64,000 nucleotides of DNA from an uncultured Pseudomonas sp. (GCF_943846705.1 NZ_OX044366.1:496001-560000), one strand, 5' to 3'. Shown: positions 27,350-36,753, counted from the stretch's first letter. Numbers and translations are program-made. The notes: generated from the letters alone by a model not told the origin.

Positions 27350-28614
27350 CAGGTACGGATATGCCCGTCGCCAAACACCACGTACTTCTCGCTGGTCAGG
27401 CCATCCAAACCGACCGGGCCACGGGCGTGCAGTTTGTCGGTGGAAATCCCAATCTCCGCGCCCAAGCCGTACTCAAAACCATCGGCAAAACGGGTCGAGG
27501 CGTTGACCATCACCGACGCGGAATCCACTTCGGTGAGGAAACGCCGCGCATCACTGAAGTTCTCAGTGATGATCGCGTCGGTGTGCTTGGAGCCGTAATG
27601 ATTGATGTGCTCGATGGCCGCCTCCAGCGAGTCGACGATGCGAATCGACAGAATCGGCGCGTTGTACTCGGCAAACCAGTCGTCTTCGCTGGCGGGTAAC
27701 ACGTCGCTACCGAGCAGCGCACAGGTTGCCGCATCACCACGCAACTCGACGCTCTTGTCACGGTAAATGGCAGCTAGCGGTGGCAGCACACGCTCAGCAA
27801 CGGCGGCATGCACCAACAGGGTTTCCATGGCGTTGCACGGCGAATAGCGCTGGGTTTTGGCGTTGTCGGCAACCCGGATTGCCTTATCCAGATCAGCCGC
27901 AATGTCGATGTAGACATGGCAAACACCGTCCAGATGCTTGATTACCGGCACCTTGGCGTCGCGACTGATGCGCTCGATCAGCCCTTTGCCGCCACGCGGC
28001 ACGATCACGTCAACAAACTCGGGCATAGCAATCAGCGCACCAACAGCCGCGCGGTCCGTGGTTTCTACCACCTGCACTGCCGACGCGGGCAGCCCGGCCT
28101 CGTCCAGACCGAGCTGAATGCAGCGGGCGATGGCCTGGTTGGAGTGAATAGCTTCCGAGCCGCCACGCAAAATCGTGGCATTACCGGATTTCAGGCACAG
28201 GCTGGCGGCATCAATGGTCACGTTTGGGCGCGACTCATAGATGATGCCGATCACCCCGAGCGGCACACGCATCTTGCCGACCTGAATGCCAGACGGCAGA
28301 AAGCGCATGTCGCGAATCTCGCCGATGGGATCCGGCAAGGTGGCGACCTGACGCAGGCCCTCGATCATCGAATCGATCACCGCCGGGGTCAGCGCCAGAC
28401 GGTCAACCATGGCCGGCTCCAGCCCACTGGCACGCGCGGCGGCCAGATCCAGCTCATTGGCTGCGGTCAGTTCGGCACGGGCAGCATCCAACGCCGCAGC
28501 GGCGGCCTGCAGGGCGCTGTTTTTCTGCGCGGTACTGGCACGCGCAAGCACACGCGAGGCGCTGCGGGCGGCCTGTCCCAGGCGGGTCATATACTCAAGC
28601 ACGGACTCAGTCAT
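27349..28614 (-). CDS. proA: Gamma-glutamyl phosphate reductase
   Basis: 421 residues, an aldehyde-dehydrogenase-fold enzyme reducing glutamyl-5-phosphate in proline synthesis. The catalytic cysteine lies in TQRYSPCNAMETLLVH, and the family motifs VPRGGKGLIERISRDAKVP and GVIGIIYESRPNVT are present. Start 28614 (MTESVLEYM) is the family N-terminus; the frame is open to 28734 but that part is the divergent promoter region facing mpg. It leads the long minus-strand series. Confidence 0.95.
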   Translation of the reverse strand: MTESVLEYMTRLGQAARSASRVLARASTAQKNSALQAAAAALDAARAELTAANELDLAAARASGLEPAMVDRLALTPAVIDSMIEGLRQVATLPDPIGEIRDMRFLPSGIQVGKMRVPLGVIGIIYESRPNVTIDAASLCLKSGNATILRGGSEAIHSNQAIARCIQLGLDEAGLPASAVQVVETTDRAAVGALIAMPEFVDVIVPRGGKGLIERISRDAKVPVIKHLDGVCHVYIDIAADLDKAIRVADNAKTQRYSPCNAMETLLVHAAVAERVLPPLAAIYRDKSVELRGDAATCALLGSDVLPASEDDWFAEYNAPILSIRIVDSLEAAIEHINHYGSKHTDAIITENFSDARRFLTEVDSASVMVNASTRFADGFEYGLGAEIGISTDKLHARGPVGLDGLTSEKYVVFGDGHIRT

Positions 28615-28797
28615 GGTCTTGGCGGGTCTGGCGGTTGAAAAAAGTCGCTGAGTATAACGGTCGCGCCGCTCCACGCCCAGCGCTGCGCGGCGGACGGTAG
28701 GCCTGGAGCGGCTAACTCGCGCACATTCGGGCATGATTCAGGCGCTTATTGTTAATATCGCCCCATCCAACGCCCCGCCAAGCAGCCGTGACAGCGC

Positions 28798-29514
28798 ATG
28801 CCAACCGACCTCAACCTTAGTTTGCCCTGGCCCCAAGGCCGCGCCCTGCCCGCGCGCTTTTTCGACCGCGATGCGCGCGTGCTGGCCCGTGAACTGCTCG
28901 GCAAGGTGATTCGCCACAAATCCGGCGAGCGCTGGCTAAGTGCCCGCATCATCGAAACCGAAGCCTACTACCTGAGCGAGAAAGGCAGCCACGCCTCCCT
29001 CGGCTACACCCACAAACGCCGGGCACTGTTTATGGATGGCGGACACATCTATATGTACTACGCGCGCGGCGGCGACTCGCTGAATTTCAGCGCCCAAGGC
29101 CCGGGCAATGCCGTGCTGATCAAATCCGCCTACCCGTGGCAGGATGCCTACAGCGGCGCGGACGCCTTGGCGCAGATGCAGCGCAACAACCCTGACAGCC
29201 AAGGCCGAGCGCGCGCCGTGGACAAGTTGTGCAATGGCCAGACCCTGCTGTGCAAGGCACTCGGCCTGAAAGTGCCGGCCTGGGACGCGCAGCCCTTCGA
29301 TGAACAACGCCTGTTTGTTGAAGACCTCGGCCAGCCGCCGCAACAGGTGGTGCAATGCCCGCGCCTGGGCATCCCCCACGGCCGCGACGAACACCTGCTG
29401 TACCGCTTTGTCGATGCCGCCTTTGCCCGCCACTGCACGCGCAACCCACTGCGGCGCGGGCAGACGGCCGGGCAGGACTATCACTTACTCTCCCGCACGG
29501 ACGATCATCAATGA
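28798..29514 (+). CDS. mpg: DNA-3-methyladenine glycosylase (AAG/Mpg family)
   Basis: 238 residues of the AAG family, which excises alkylated purines in base-excision repair. Conserved: RIIETEAYYLSEKGSHASLG (catalytic glutamate in the IETEAY motif), YMYYARGGDSLNFSA and GPGNAVLIKSAYP. Start 28798 gives the family N-terminus. The stop overlaps the start of the DedA-PAP2 gene by four bases (ATGA). It is divergent from proA. Confidence 0.88.
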   Translation: MPTDLNLSLPWPQGRALPARFFDRDARVLARELLGKVIRHKSGERWLSARIIETEAYYLSEKGSHASLGYTHKRRALFMDGGHIYMYYARGGDSLNFSAQGPGNAVLIKSAYPWQDAYSGADALAQMQRNNPDSQGRARAVDKLCNGQTLLCKALGLKVPAWDAQPFDEQRLFVEDLGQPPQQVVQCPRLGIPHGRDEHLLYRFVDAAFARHCTRNPLRRGQTAGQDYHLLSRTDDHQ

Positions 29515-30827
29515 GCCACTGGTTCGACACACTGACGCTCTGGCTAAGCGCCAACCCGCAATGGCTGGGCCTGGCGATCTTTCTGCTCGCCTGCTTTGAG
29601 TGCCTGGCGATTGTCGGCATTCTGGTACCCGGCACCGTGCTGCTGTTCGCGGTGGCCGCACTGGCAGGTAACGGCGCACTGGGCCTGGGCGAAACCCTGC
29701 TGCTGGCGTTTTTCGGCGGCCTGCTGGGTGACTGCCTGTCCTATGCGCTCGGGCGTTACTTCCACCAGGACATCGGCCGCTTACCGGTATTGCGTAACCA
29801 CCCGCAATGGCTGAGCAGCGCGCACGGCTACTTCCTGCGCTACGGCGTCACCAGCCTGCTGGTTGGCCGTTTTATCGGCCCACTGCGGCCCATGCTGCCG
29901 ATGGTCGCCGGGATGTTCGACATGCCCTTCGCACGCTTTCTGATCGTCAGCCTGCTGGCTGGGGCCGGCTGGTCCATTGCTTATATGTTGCCTGGCTGGG
30001 CCACTGGCGCCGCACTGCGCCTGCCGCTACCCGAAGGTTTCTGGACCCAGGCCGGGGCCGTAGCGGGCGGCGTAGCGCTGGTGATTGGCCTGAGCGTACA
30101 AGGCAGCCTGCGTAGCCAGCGCAGTACCAGCCTGATGACGGCTGGCGCGAGCCTGGTGCTGCTGATCGGCCTGATGCTCAGCTGGCCGCACCTCAGCCAA
30201 CTCGATCAGGGTCTGCTGGCCCTGGTTCAGGAGCATCGCGACCCGGCACTCGATACGCTGATGGTCCTGACCACCCGCCTGGGAGACCTGCGCACCCAAT
30301 TGGCCGCCGCCGTACTGCTGTGCCTGGTGCTGTTGGCGACGCGGCAGTGGCGGACACTGTGTCTGGCGATTGGCACCCTGCTCGGCACAGCCCTGGCCAA
30401 CAGCGCGCTAAAACCGCTGTTTGCCCGCACCCGCCCGGATGTGCTGCTGGAGCCGCTGGGCAGCTTCAGCTTTCCCAGCGGACACAGCTCGGCGGCCTTC
30501 GCCTTCTGCCTATTACTCGGGGTGTTGGCGGGGCGCGGACAGCCCACGCGCATGCGCCTGACTTGGTTACTGCTGGCCAGCTTGCCCGCCGCGGCGATTG
30601 CCGGTTCGCGGATTTATCTGGGGGTGCATTGGCCCAGCGACATCATCGCCGGCGCCATGCTGGCGGCCTGTTTTTGCGCCCTAAGCTTGGCCCTGGTGCA
30701 ATGGCGCACAGCGCTCCCGGCCTTGCCTGGCAAGGTCTGGTGGCTGCTACTTCCCGCAGTCATCGCCCTGCTCGGCGGCATCACCACTTGGCAACTGTCC
30801 GCCGGACTGCTGCTGTACCGCTATTGA
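29511..30827 (+). CDS. DedA-family and PAP2 phosphatase fusion membrane protein
   Basis: 438 residues. Residues 1-200 are a DedA/SNARE-associated (VTT) domain, with FECLAIVGILVPGTVLLF and the GRFIGPLRPMLPMVAG stretch. After a linker, residues 240-420 are a PAP2 acid phosphatase with all three motifs: KPLFARTRPDV, FPSGHSSAAFAF and SRIYLGVHWPSDIIAG. About ten membrane helices. DedA proteins flip or carry undecaprenyl phosphate and related lipids, and PAP2 enzymes remove phosphates from isoprenyl or phospholipid pyrophosphates, so one protein may recycle a lipid carrier; this is inference. Start 29511 overlaps mpg. Confidence 0.88.
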   Translation: MSHWFDTLTLWLSANPQWLGLAIFLLACFECLAIVGILVPGTVLLFAVAALAGNGALGLGETLLLAFFGGLLGDCLSYALGRYFHQDIGRLPVLRNHPQWLSSAHGYFLRYGVTSLLVGRFIGPLRPMLPMVAGMFDMPFARFLIVSLLAGAGWSIAYMLPGWATGAALRLPLPEGFWTQAGAVAGGVALVIGLSVQGSLRSQRSTSLMTAGASLVLLIGLMLSWPHLSQLDQGLLALVQEHRDPALDTLMVLTTRLGDLRTQLAAAVLLCLVLLATRQWRTLCLAIGTLLGTALANSALKPLFARTRPDVLLEPLGSFSFPSGHSSAAFAFCLLLGVLAGRGQPTRMRLTWLLLASLPAAAIAGSRIYLGVHWPSDIIAGAMLAACFCALSLALVQWRTALPALPGKVWWLLLPAVIALLGGITTWQLSAGLLLYRY

Positions 30828-31408
30828 CGCTCGCCCTGCAACTGCTCCAGCAATTGCTGCAGCAACTCCAGCCGCTGCGGTGCTTCGGCGCTTTCGAGCA
30901 ATAGCAGTTTTTGCTCGACGGCCAACGGCAGCAGATAAGCCAGCTGGTTGGCCAAGGCTTCCTGGCCGGCCGGCTCGCTCGACATGCCCAGCGCGGCCAT
31001 CAACGGATGGGCGTTCAGCGCACCGAGTAACGCGGCCAGATCGGCATGCTCAGCGGTCAAGGGTTGCTCCGGCTGCTCGTCCAGCCACTCGACCTCAGCC
31101 AGGGTCAGCTGATCCGGCAGCACCCGGGCGCGCTGTACGCGAAACCGCCGACCACCCTCAACCCGAATCCCCAGCAAGCCATTGGGCAGTTGCTGGAAGT
31201 CGCGAATCAACGCCTCGCAGCCTATCGCCGAGAACTGAGCGGCGGCTTCACCCACCTCAGCCCCGTCGAGGATGCAGACCACACCAAAGCCCTGCTCCTG
31301 CTTCATGCAGCGGCTGATCATGTCCAGATAACGCGCCTCGAATATCTGCAAATCCAGCATGCAGCCCGGAAACAACACGGCACTCAGTGGAAACAACGGC
31401 AGGGTCAC
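30821..31408 (-). CDS. Lon N-terminal-domain (substrate-binding-like) protein
   Basis: 195 residues of the stand-alone LON substrate-binding domain family (YcaO-unrelated; PF02190): TLPLFPLSAVLFPGCMLDLQIFEARYLDMI at the N-terminus. There is no ATPase or protease domain, so it is not Lon itself; function unknown. The start is GTG at 31408, five bases after a perfect AAGGAGG; the GTG at 31414 lies within that ribosome site and is rejected. The stop overlaps the convergent DedA-PAP2 gene end by seven bases. It is downstream of lrgAB-like genes. Confidence 0.85.
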   Translation of the reverse strand: MTLPLFPLSAVLFPGCMLDLQIFEARYLDMISRCMKQEQGFGVVCILDGAEVGEAAAQFSAIGCEALIRDFQQLPNGLLGIRVEGGRRFRVQRARVLPDQLTLAEVEWLDEQPEQPLTAEHADLAALLGALNAHPLMAALGMSSEPAGQEALANQLAYLLPLAVEQKLLLLESAEAPQRLELLQQLLEQLQGERQ

Positions 31409-31418
31409 AGGCACCTCC

Positions 31419-32135
31419 TTATAACCACAACAAAATAGCCAGCGGCAGCAACACGGCCGTGAACACGCCCATCAGGCTCATCGCCAGGGCGGCAAACGCG
31501 CCGCACTCATCACCTTCCTGCAGCGCCCGTGCGGTACCGACCGCATGCGCAGTGAGGCCCAAGGCCATGCCCAACGCGGCGGGATGGCGCACGCCAAATC
31601 GCTTGAGCAAAGACGGCCCAACGATCGCACCAATGATCCCGGTGAGCATCACAAACACCGCCGCCAGGGCCGCAATGCCGCCAATCTGACTGGCCACCAG
31701 CATGGCAATCGGCGAGGTCACCGATTTGGGCGCCATGCTCATCAACATGATGTGTTCGGCGCCAAAGGCCCAGGCCAGGGTGACCCCCAGCACCGTAGCC
31801 ACCACGCCAGCCACCAGCAGGGTGATAAAGGTGGGCCAGAACAGCTGACGAATCCGCCGCAAATTGACAAACAACGGCACCGCCAATGCCACCGTGGTCG
31901 GCCCAAGGAACAGCGTCAGCGCGGCGGCACTGTCTTTGTACTCAGCGAAGGTCAGGCCGCAGGCCAGCAGAATGCCGATCACCGTGAGCGTCGACACCAG
32001 CACCGGCTGCAGAAACACCCAGCGGGTCTTTTCGTACACAGCCATTGCCAACTGGTAAGCCCCCAGGGTGATGGCGACCCCGAACAGCGGATGGTGAATC
32101 AGTGCCTGCCCGGCCGCTTGCCACTCCACAGTCAT
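31419..32135 (-). CDS. LrgB/CidB-family membrane protein
   Basis: 238 residues with about seven hydrophobic segments. LrgB hallmarks: FLGPTTVALAVPLF, APKSVTSPIAM and the C-terminal GLTAHAVGTARALQEG. LrgB and LrgA form a holin-like pair proposed to affect murein hydrolase export, programmed lysis or pyruvate transport, depending on species. The start at 32135 overlaps the LrgA gene end by four bases. Confidence 0.88.
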   Translation of the reverse strand: MTVEWQAAGQALIHHPLFGVAITLGAYQLAMAVYEKTRWVFLQPVLVSTLTVIGILLACGLTFAEYKDSAAALTLFLGPTTVALAVPLFVNLRRIRQLFWPTFITLLVAGVVATVLGVTLAWAFGAEHIMLMSMAPKSVTSPIAMLVASQIGGIAALAAVFVMLTGIIGAIVGPSLLKRFGVRHPAALGMALGLTAHAVGTARALQEGDECGAFAALAMSLMGVFTAVLLPLAILLWL

Positions 32136-32491
32136 ACGCCCTTGCCGCGTTGTTGACGCTCGATCAGCCGCTGCATCAACCAACCGGCAAACACAATCGA
32201 GAGCATCAGCGAGAGCAACAACGCACCGGCAATCGCCCAGAAGTCGGCAGAAATAGCCTCGGCATAAGCCATCACCCCCACCGCTGGCGGCACCAGCAGT
32301 AATGGCAGGTATTTCAATAGGCTGCCGGAGGCCTCGCGCAGCGGCTCAGCCACTTCGCCGCGCAGCAACAGAAAGCCGAACAGCAGCAGCATGCCGATGA
32401 TCGGCCCGGGCAGCATTGGCATCAACAGGACATTCAGTGCAGTGCCGAGCAACTGGCACAGCACCAGCCAAAAAAGGCCGCGTAAAAGCAT
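32132..32491 (-). CDS. LrgA/CidA-family holin-like protein
   Basis: 119 residues, four membrane helices: LFWLVLCQLLGTALNVLL, PGPIIGMLLLFGFLLL (family motif PG.IIGM), YLPLLLVPPAVGVM and a last helix. It pairs with the LrgB-type gene downstream. Start 32491 has GGAG upstream; the frame stays open to 32686 but this would remove the hydrophobic start. It is divergent from the MaoC gene. Confidence 0.85.
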   Translation of the reverse strand: MLLRGLFWLVLCQLLGTALNVLLMPMLPGPIIGMLLLFGFLLLRGEVAEPLREASGSLLKYLPLLLVPPAVGVMAYAEAISADFWAIAGALLLSLMLSIVFAGWLMQRLIERQQRGKGV

Positions 32492-32707
32492 GATGGGTAA
32501 TCTCCGAATCGTATGATCCCTAACGCAATGCCACGCATTATAAGCAAAAGCGTCCAGCAAGGCCGGTCTACAGCGGTTGTTGCGGACATAAGCGCATGCC
32601 AGCAGCCGCCGCAATAGCCACTTGACCCTGCGGCGAACCCATGATGATCTTAGGCCAGAAGGATTAACGCCCAAAAAAAACAACACTTGCGTCTTCTAGG
32701 AGAAACC

Positions 32708-33163
32708 ATGACCTCAATACCCGCCGCCGAACTACCCAGTTATATCGGTAAGGAACTCGGCCGCTCCGACTGGCTGACCATCGACCAAGAGCGCATCAAC
32801 CAGTTTGCCGAATGCACCGGCGACCACCAGTTCATCCACGTCGACCCGGTAAAAGCCAAACTCACGCCCTTCGGCACCACCATCGCCCATGGATTTCTCT
32901 CGCTGTCACTGGTGCCCAAGCTGATGGAAGGCATCATGATCATGCCTGAAGGGCTGAAGATGGCCGTCAACTACGGCCTCGACAGCGTGCGCTTTATCCA
33001 GCCGGTGAAGGTCAACTCCAAGGTGCGCCTGATCGTTACCCTGACCGATGCCACGGAAAAGAACCCAGGCCAGTGGCTGCTCAAAGCCAAGGTCGCGCTG
33101 GAAATCGAAGGCTCGGAAAAACCCGCCTATATTGCTGAACCGCTCACGCTCTGCTTCGTCTGA
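32708..33163 (+). CDS. MaoC-family (hot-dog fold) dehydratase
   Basis: 151 residues. The hydratase motif is visible: FAECTGDHQFIHVDPVKAK followed by PFGTTIAHGFLSLSL, with the Asp and His that act in (R)-specific enoyl-CoA hydratases. It may hydrate enoyl-CoA or a related thioester; substrate unknown. AGGAG precedes ATG 32708 by six bases. A terminator follows, so it is probably monocistronic. Confidence 0.88.
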   Translation: MTSIPAAELPSYIGKELGRSDWLTIDQERINQFAECTGDHQFIHVDPVKAKLTPFGTTIAHGFLSLSLVPKLMEGIMIMPEGLKMAVNYGLDSVRFIQPVKVNSKVRLIVTLTDATEKNPGQWLLKAKVALEIEGSEKPAYIAEPLTLCFV

Positions 33164-33178
33164 TCACCACCGTTCAAC

Positions 33179-33213
33179 AAAGGCGCACCGCTAATGGCGA
33201 GTGCGCCTTTTTT
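33179..33213 (+). terminator. Terminator after the MaoC gene
   Basis: Perfect ten-base stem AAAGGCGCAC / GTGCGCCTTT with a 12-base loop, followed by further Ts. Confidence 0.9.
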
Positions 33214-33300
33214 AGGCCCGAGTATTTTCATAGCGCTCTATCACGGCACGCACAGCGGTTTAAGGCATACTCAGCGCGACCCTACAGCCCGGATTTCTAC

Positions 33301-35028
33301 ATGCTGCGCCTTTCCCTCCTGGCTCCCCTGAGCCTTACCCTACTGCTTGCCGCCTGCGGTGATGGCGAACCGTTGTTGCCGGCCGATGGCGTGCTGCCCG
33401 ATGGTGGGCGCTACCGTGGCGAGGTGATCAACGGCCTGCTGCAAGGGCCGGGACGCCTGGATTACAGCGACGGCAGCTATTACCAGGGGCAGTTTAAAGA
33501 TGGCCAGTTCAACGGCCCGGGTGAATGGCGCAGCGCGCAGGGCGAGCGCTATAGCGGCGAATTTCAAGGCGGCAGCTTTCATGGCCAAGGCAACCTCAGC
33601 CACAACGACGGCAGCCGCTACGAAGGTGGCTTTGCCAACGGCACGCCCAACGGTGAAGGCCACCTCAGCAGCAGTGAGCTGGACTACCGCGGCGAATTCC
33701 GCAAAGGTCAATTCAGCGGCCTGGGCAAGCTGCAGTGGCGCAACGGCGCGAGCTTCCAGGGCCAGTTCCGCCAAGGAGAACCTAATGGCCAGGGCGTACT
33801 GAGCGACGCCGAAGGCAATGAGTTCGTCGGCACCTTCACTAACAGCCAACTCAACGGCCCGGGCAGTTTCAAAAACCTCAGCGGCGACCTCTACAGCGGG
33901 CAGTTCCGTGACCACCAGTTTCACGGCAAAGGCCGCTATCAAAGCGCAGATGGCGACGTATGGAGTGGCCACTTCAGTGACGGCAGCCTAACCGGCAAGG
34001 GCCAATTCAAGGCCGTCGACGGCAGCCATTACGCTGGCCAGTTCCGCGACTGGCGCTACCACGGCGAAGGGCGCTTGAGCCTGGCCGATGGCAGCGTTTA
34101 CCAGGGCCACTTTGCCTACGGCAAATACCACGGCAACGGCCGCCTGACCCTGGCCGACGGTAGCCAGCAGAGCGGCACCTGGCGCCAGGGCCGACTGATC
34201 CGCGATGCCAAGGGCCAGACCGTAGCCGACACCCTGGCCGTCGGCTTACTCGAGCAAGGCCGACTGCTTGATGCCGCCATTGCCCAGCTGCCGGCCTCGA
34301 CCCCAGCCATCGAGCTGTACGCACTGACCCTGGCCGGCGACGGTAAACAAAGCGTGTTCATGCGCGAAGCCGACTATGTCGGCGATCTGCTGCAGGAGCG
34401 CTTCGCTGCCCACGGCCGGATTACCCTGGTCAACCACCGCGATCACCTCGCAGATCGACCACTGGCCACCAGCGCCAGCCTGGGCCGCGCGCTGCAAGCC
34501 CTGGCCGAGCGTAGCGGCCAGGAAGATCTGATCTTTATCTACCTGACCAGCCATGGTTCGGCCCAGCACGCGCTGAACCTCGACCAGCCACGCTTGCAAC
34601 TCGATGACCTGCCCGCCAGTGAGTTGGCCAGCCTGCTTGCACCGCTGAAAGATCGTCTCAAGGTGCTGGTGATCTCGGCCTGCTACTCCGGCGGCTTTAT
34701 CCCCAAGGTGCAGGATGAGAAAACCCTGGTGATCACCGCCGCACGGGCCGACAGGGTGTCCTTCGGCTGCTCGGAGGAAAACGACTTCACCTACTTCGGC
34801 CGCGCCTTGTTTGCCGAAGCCCTGCAACAAACCGATGACCTGCAACGCGCCTTCACACTGGCTCAGGCCAGCGTCTCCGCGCGCGAAAAAGCCGATGGCT
34901 TTGAGCCGTCTGAACCGCAAATCTGGCCCGCCAAGGCGGTACTCACGCAGTGGCGCAGGTTACGCGAGCAGCAGGCCGAGCGCGCCCTCAACAACCCACG
35001 TGAGGCCCACTCTGCAGTCACCCCATAA
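33301..35028 (+). CDS. Lipoprotein with MORN repeats and a C13 (legumain/caspase-like) peptidase domain
   Basis: 575 residues. A lipoprotein signal (LSLTLLLAACGDGE, Cys near 19) is followed by about 12 MORN-type repeats of 23 residues from about 38 to 300 (pattern Y.G.F..G..NG.G....DG). After a linker comes a C13-like caspase-fold domain from about 320 to 545. The catalytic pair is visible: His418 in YLTSHGS and Cys461 in ISACYSGGF, the HG...CYSGG arrangement of clan CD peptidases. Substrate and partner are unknown; clan CD peptidases of this group cut after Asn or Asp. The lipobox implies membrane anchoring facing the periplasm. It is preceded by a terminator and followed after 84 bases by an oxidoreductase gene. 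Domains are confident; function is not known to me. Confidence 0.85.
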   Translation: MLRLSLLAPLSLTLLLAACGDGEPLLPADGVLPDGGRYRGEVINGLLQGPGRLDYSDGSYYQGQFKDGQFNGPGEWRSAQGERYSGEFQGGSFHGQGNLSHNDGSRYEGGFANGTPNGEGHLSSSELDYRGEFRKGQFSGLGKLQWRNGASFQGQFRQGEPNGQGVLSDAEGNEFVGTFTNSQLNGPGSFKNLSGDLYSGQFRDHQFHGKGRYQSADGDVWSGHFSDGSLTGKGQFKAVDGSHYAGQFRDWRYHGEGRLSLADGSVYQGHFAYGKYHGNGRLTLADGSQQSGTWRQGRLIRDAKGQTVADTLAVGLLEQGRLLDAAIAQLPASTPAIELYALTLAGDGKQSVFMREADYVGDLLQERFAAHGRITLVNHRDHLADRPLATSASLGRALQALAERSGQEDLIFIYLTSHGSAQHALNLDQPRLQLDDLPASELASLLAPLKDRLKVLVISACYSGGFIPKVQDEKTLVITAARADRVSFGCSEENDFTYFGRALFAEALQQTDDLQRAFTLAQASVSAREKADGFEPSEPQIWPAKAVLTQWRRLREQQAERALNNPREAHSAVTP

Positions 35029-35112
35029 CCGTTATGCGCAGCCTGCAAGCGCCGGCGTGCGAACAGCCAACCGCCTGTTAAGCTGATTGATATCAGCGGA
35101 GAACCCCACGTT

Positions 35113-35754
35113 ATGTATTTGACGCCCCAGCACATCCTCCTCGCCGGAGCCACCGGCCTGACCGGCGAACACCTGCTGGATCGCCTGTTGAACGAACCCA
35201 CGGTGGCCCGCGTACTGGCCCCCAGCCGCCGCCCGCTGGCCGCGCACGCGCACCTGGAAAACCCGCAGGGCGAACTGCTCAGCCTGTTGCCGCAACTCGA
35301 CGGCAAAGTCGACACCGCCTTCTGCTGCCTGGGCACCACGATTAAACAAGCCGGCTCGCCGAACGCCTTTCGCGCCGTCGATCACGACCTGGTGATCGCC
35401 TTCGCCGAACGCGCCCGGGCGCTCGGTGCGCGTCACCTGCTGGTGATCAGCGCCCTCGGCGCGGACGCCAGCTCATCGGCGTTCTACAACAAGGTCAAAG
35501 GCGAAATGGAACACGCCCTGCGCGCGCAGGATTGGCCGCAGCTGACCATCGTCCGCCCGTCGCTGCTGCTCGGCGCACGCCAGGAGTTCCGCCTCGGCGA
35601 GCGCCTTGCCGCGCCATTTATGCGCTGGCTGCCGGGTAAATACCGCGGCATCGAGGCCACCGTACTGGCGCGCGCCCTGTGGCGTCTGGCGCTGGAAGAA
35701 GATGCCGGCACCCGCGTGATTGAATCTGACCAACTGCGCCGCCTCGGCCGCTAA
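35113..35754 (+). CDS. NAD(P)-binding Rossmann protein (HTATIP2/YwnB-like)
   Basis: 213 residues of the atypical short-chain dehydrogenase family. The nucleotide-binding motif GATGLTGEHLLDRL lies at the N-terminus, and HLLVISALGADASSSAFYNKVKGEME contains a serine, tyrosine and lysine pattern. Substrate unknown. ATG 35113 lies close to an upstream GGAGAA. It is followed 15 bases later by the DUF5629 gene, so probably co-transcribed. Confidence 0.82.
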   Translation: MYLTPQHILLAGATGLTGEHLLDRLLNEPTVARVLAPSRRPLAAHAHLENPQGELLSLLPQLDGKVDTAFCCLGTTIKQAGSPNAFRAVDHDLVIAFAERARALGARHLLVISALGADASSSAFYNKVKGEMEHALRAQDWPQLTIVRPSLLLGARQEFRLGERLAAPFMRWLPGKYRGIEATVLARALWRLALEEDAGTRVIESDQLRRLGR

Positions 35755-35769
35755 CAGAAGACCCCACCT

Positions 35770-36120
35770 ATGAGCACCACGCCCCACGACTTAATCAGCG
35801 CCCTGTGCAACGCCGACATGCTGGAGATCGACGACCTGCATGCCTGGCAATTCCAGCTCGACGACGAACTGCTCGCGCAGCACCGCGCAGGCACTCAGCC
35901 CAACAGTGACGCACCACTGCTAAGCATCGAGTGCATGGATGGCCGCGCCCTGCGTAAATGGCACTTCAGCCTGACCCAGGTGGTGGCCGCGCGCTTCGAT
36001 GGTGAAGCCGACGCCTGGAGCATCAGCGGCAATGCCGGCGTTCACTTGATCAAGTGTTTTGCCGCTATCAGTGGTGACAACCACGACCAGCCGGACGAAG
36101 CCAGCAACGACGCCGACTAA
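35770..36120 (+). CDS. DUF5629-like small protein
   Basis: 116 residues, no signal peptide or membrane segment, acidic C-terminal tail (DNHDQPDEASNDAD). It resembles a Pseudomonas-restricted family of unknown function (DUF5629), placed by memory of the sequence. It sits between the Rossmann protein and the methyltransferase in one likely transcript. Confidence 0.65.
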   Translation: MSTTPHDLISALCNADMLEIDDLHAWQFQLDDELLAQHRAGTQPNSDAPLLSIECMDGRALRKWHFSLTQVVAARFDGEADAWSISGNAGVHLIKCFAAISGDNHDQPDEASNDAD

Positions 36121-36141
36121 GTAGCAGACAAGGAAAGCCGC

Positions 36142-36753
36142 ATGGGCCTGTACGAGCGCTACTTACTGCCACACCTGATCGACTTCGCCTGTGGCATGGG
36201 CGCGGTGATGAAAGCCCGCTCGCAACTGGTGCCCCAGGCCTACGGCCGGGTGCTGGAAATCGGCATTGGCAGCGGCCTCAACCTGAGCTTCTACGATGCG
36301 AGCAAGGTCAGAGCGATCGTCGGCGTCGACCCCAGCGCCGACATGCAGAAGCTGGCCAAGCAACGCGCCGAGGCGATCAGCATTCCAGTAGAGATGATCG
36401 CCCTCGAACTGGGGCAAATCCAGGCGGACGACGCCAGCTTCGACTGCATCGTCTGCACCTTCACCCTGTGCACCATTCCCGACGCGGTTGGCGCCCTGCG
36501 CGAGATGCGCCGCGTGCTCAAGCCAGGCGGACGCCTGCTGTTCTGCGAGCACGGCCTGGCGCCCGAGCTGCCCGTATTGCGCTGGCAGAACCGGCTGACG
36601 CCATGGTGGAAACCGCTGACCGGTGGCTGCCATCTCAATCGCGATATCGCCGCACTGATCAAAGCCGGCGGTTTTGAGATCGGCGAGCTGAACAATCGCT
36701 ACCTCAAGGGCCCCAAACCGATGACCTATATCTACCAGGGCTGGGCCAACTAA
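36142..36753 (+). CDS. Class I SAM-dependent methyltransferase
   Basis: 203 residues. Motif I VLEIGIGSGLNLSFYD, motif post-I VDPSADM, motif II FDCIVCTFTLCTI, and the C-terminal GGRLLFCEHGLAP as in the UbiE/methyltransferase 11 group. Small-molecule substrate unknown. It resembles mammalian METTL7-like thiol or phospholipid methyltransferases in overall pattern, but that is not decisive. It starts 21 bases after DUF5629. Confidence 0.82.
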   Translation: MGLYERYLLPHLIDFACGMGAVMKARSQLVPQAYGRVLEIGIGSGLNLSFYDASKVRAIVGVDPSADMQKLAKQRAEAISIPVEMIALELGQIQADDASFDCIVCTFTLCTIPDAVGALREMRRVLKPGGRLLFCEHGLAPELPVLRWQNRLTPWWKPLTGGCHLNRDIAALIKAGGFEIGELNNRYLKGPKPMTYIYQGWAN

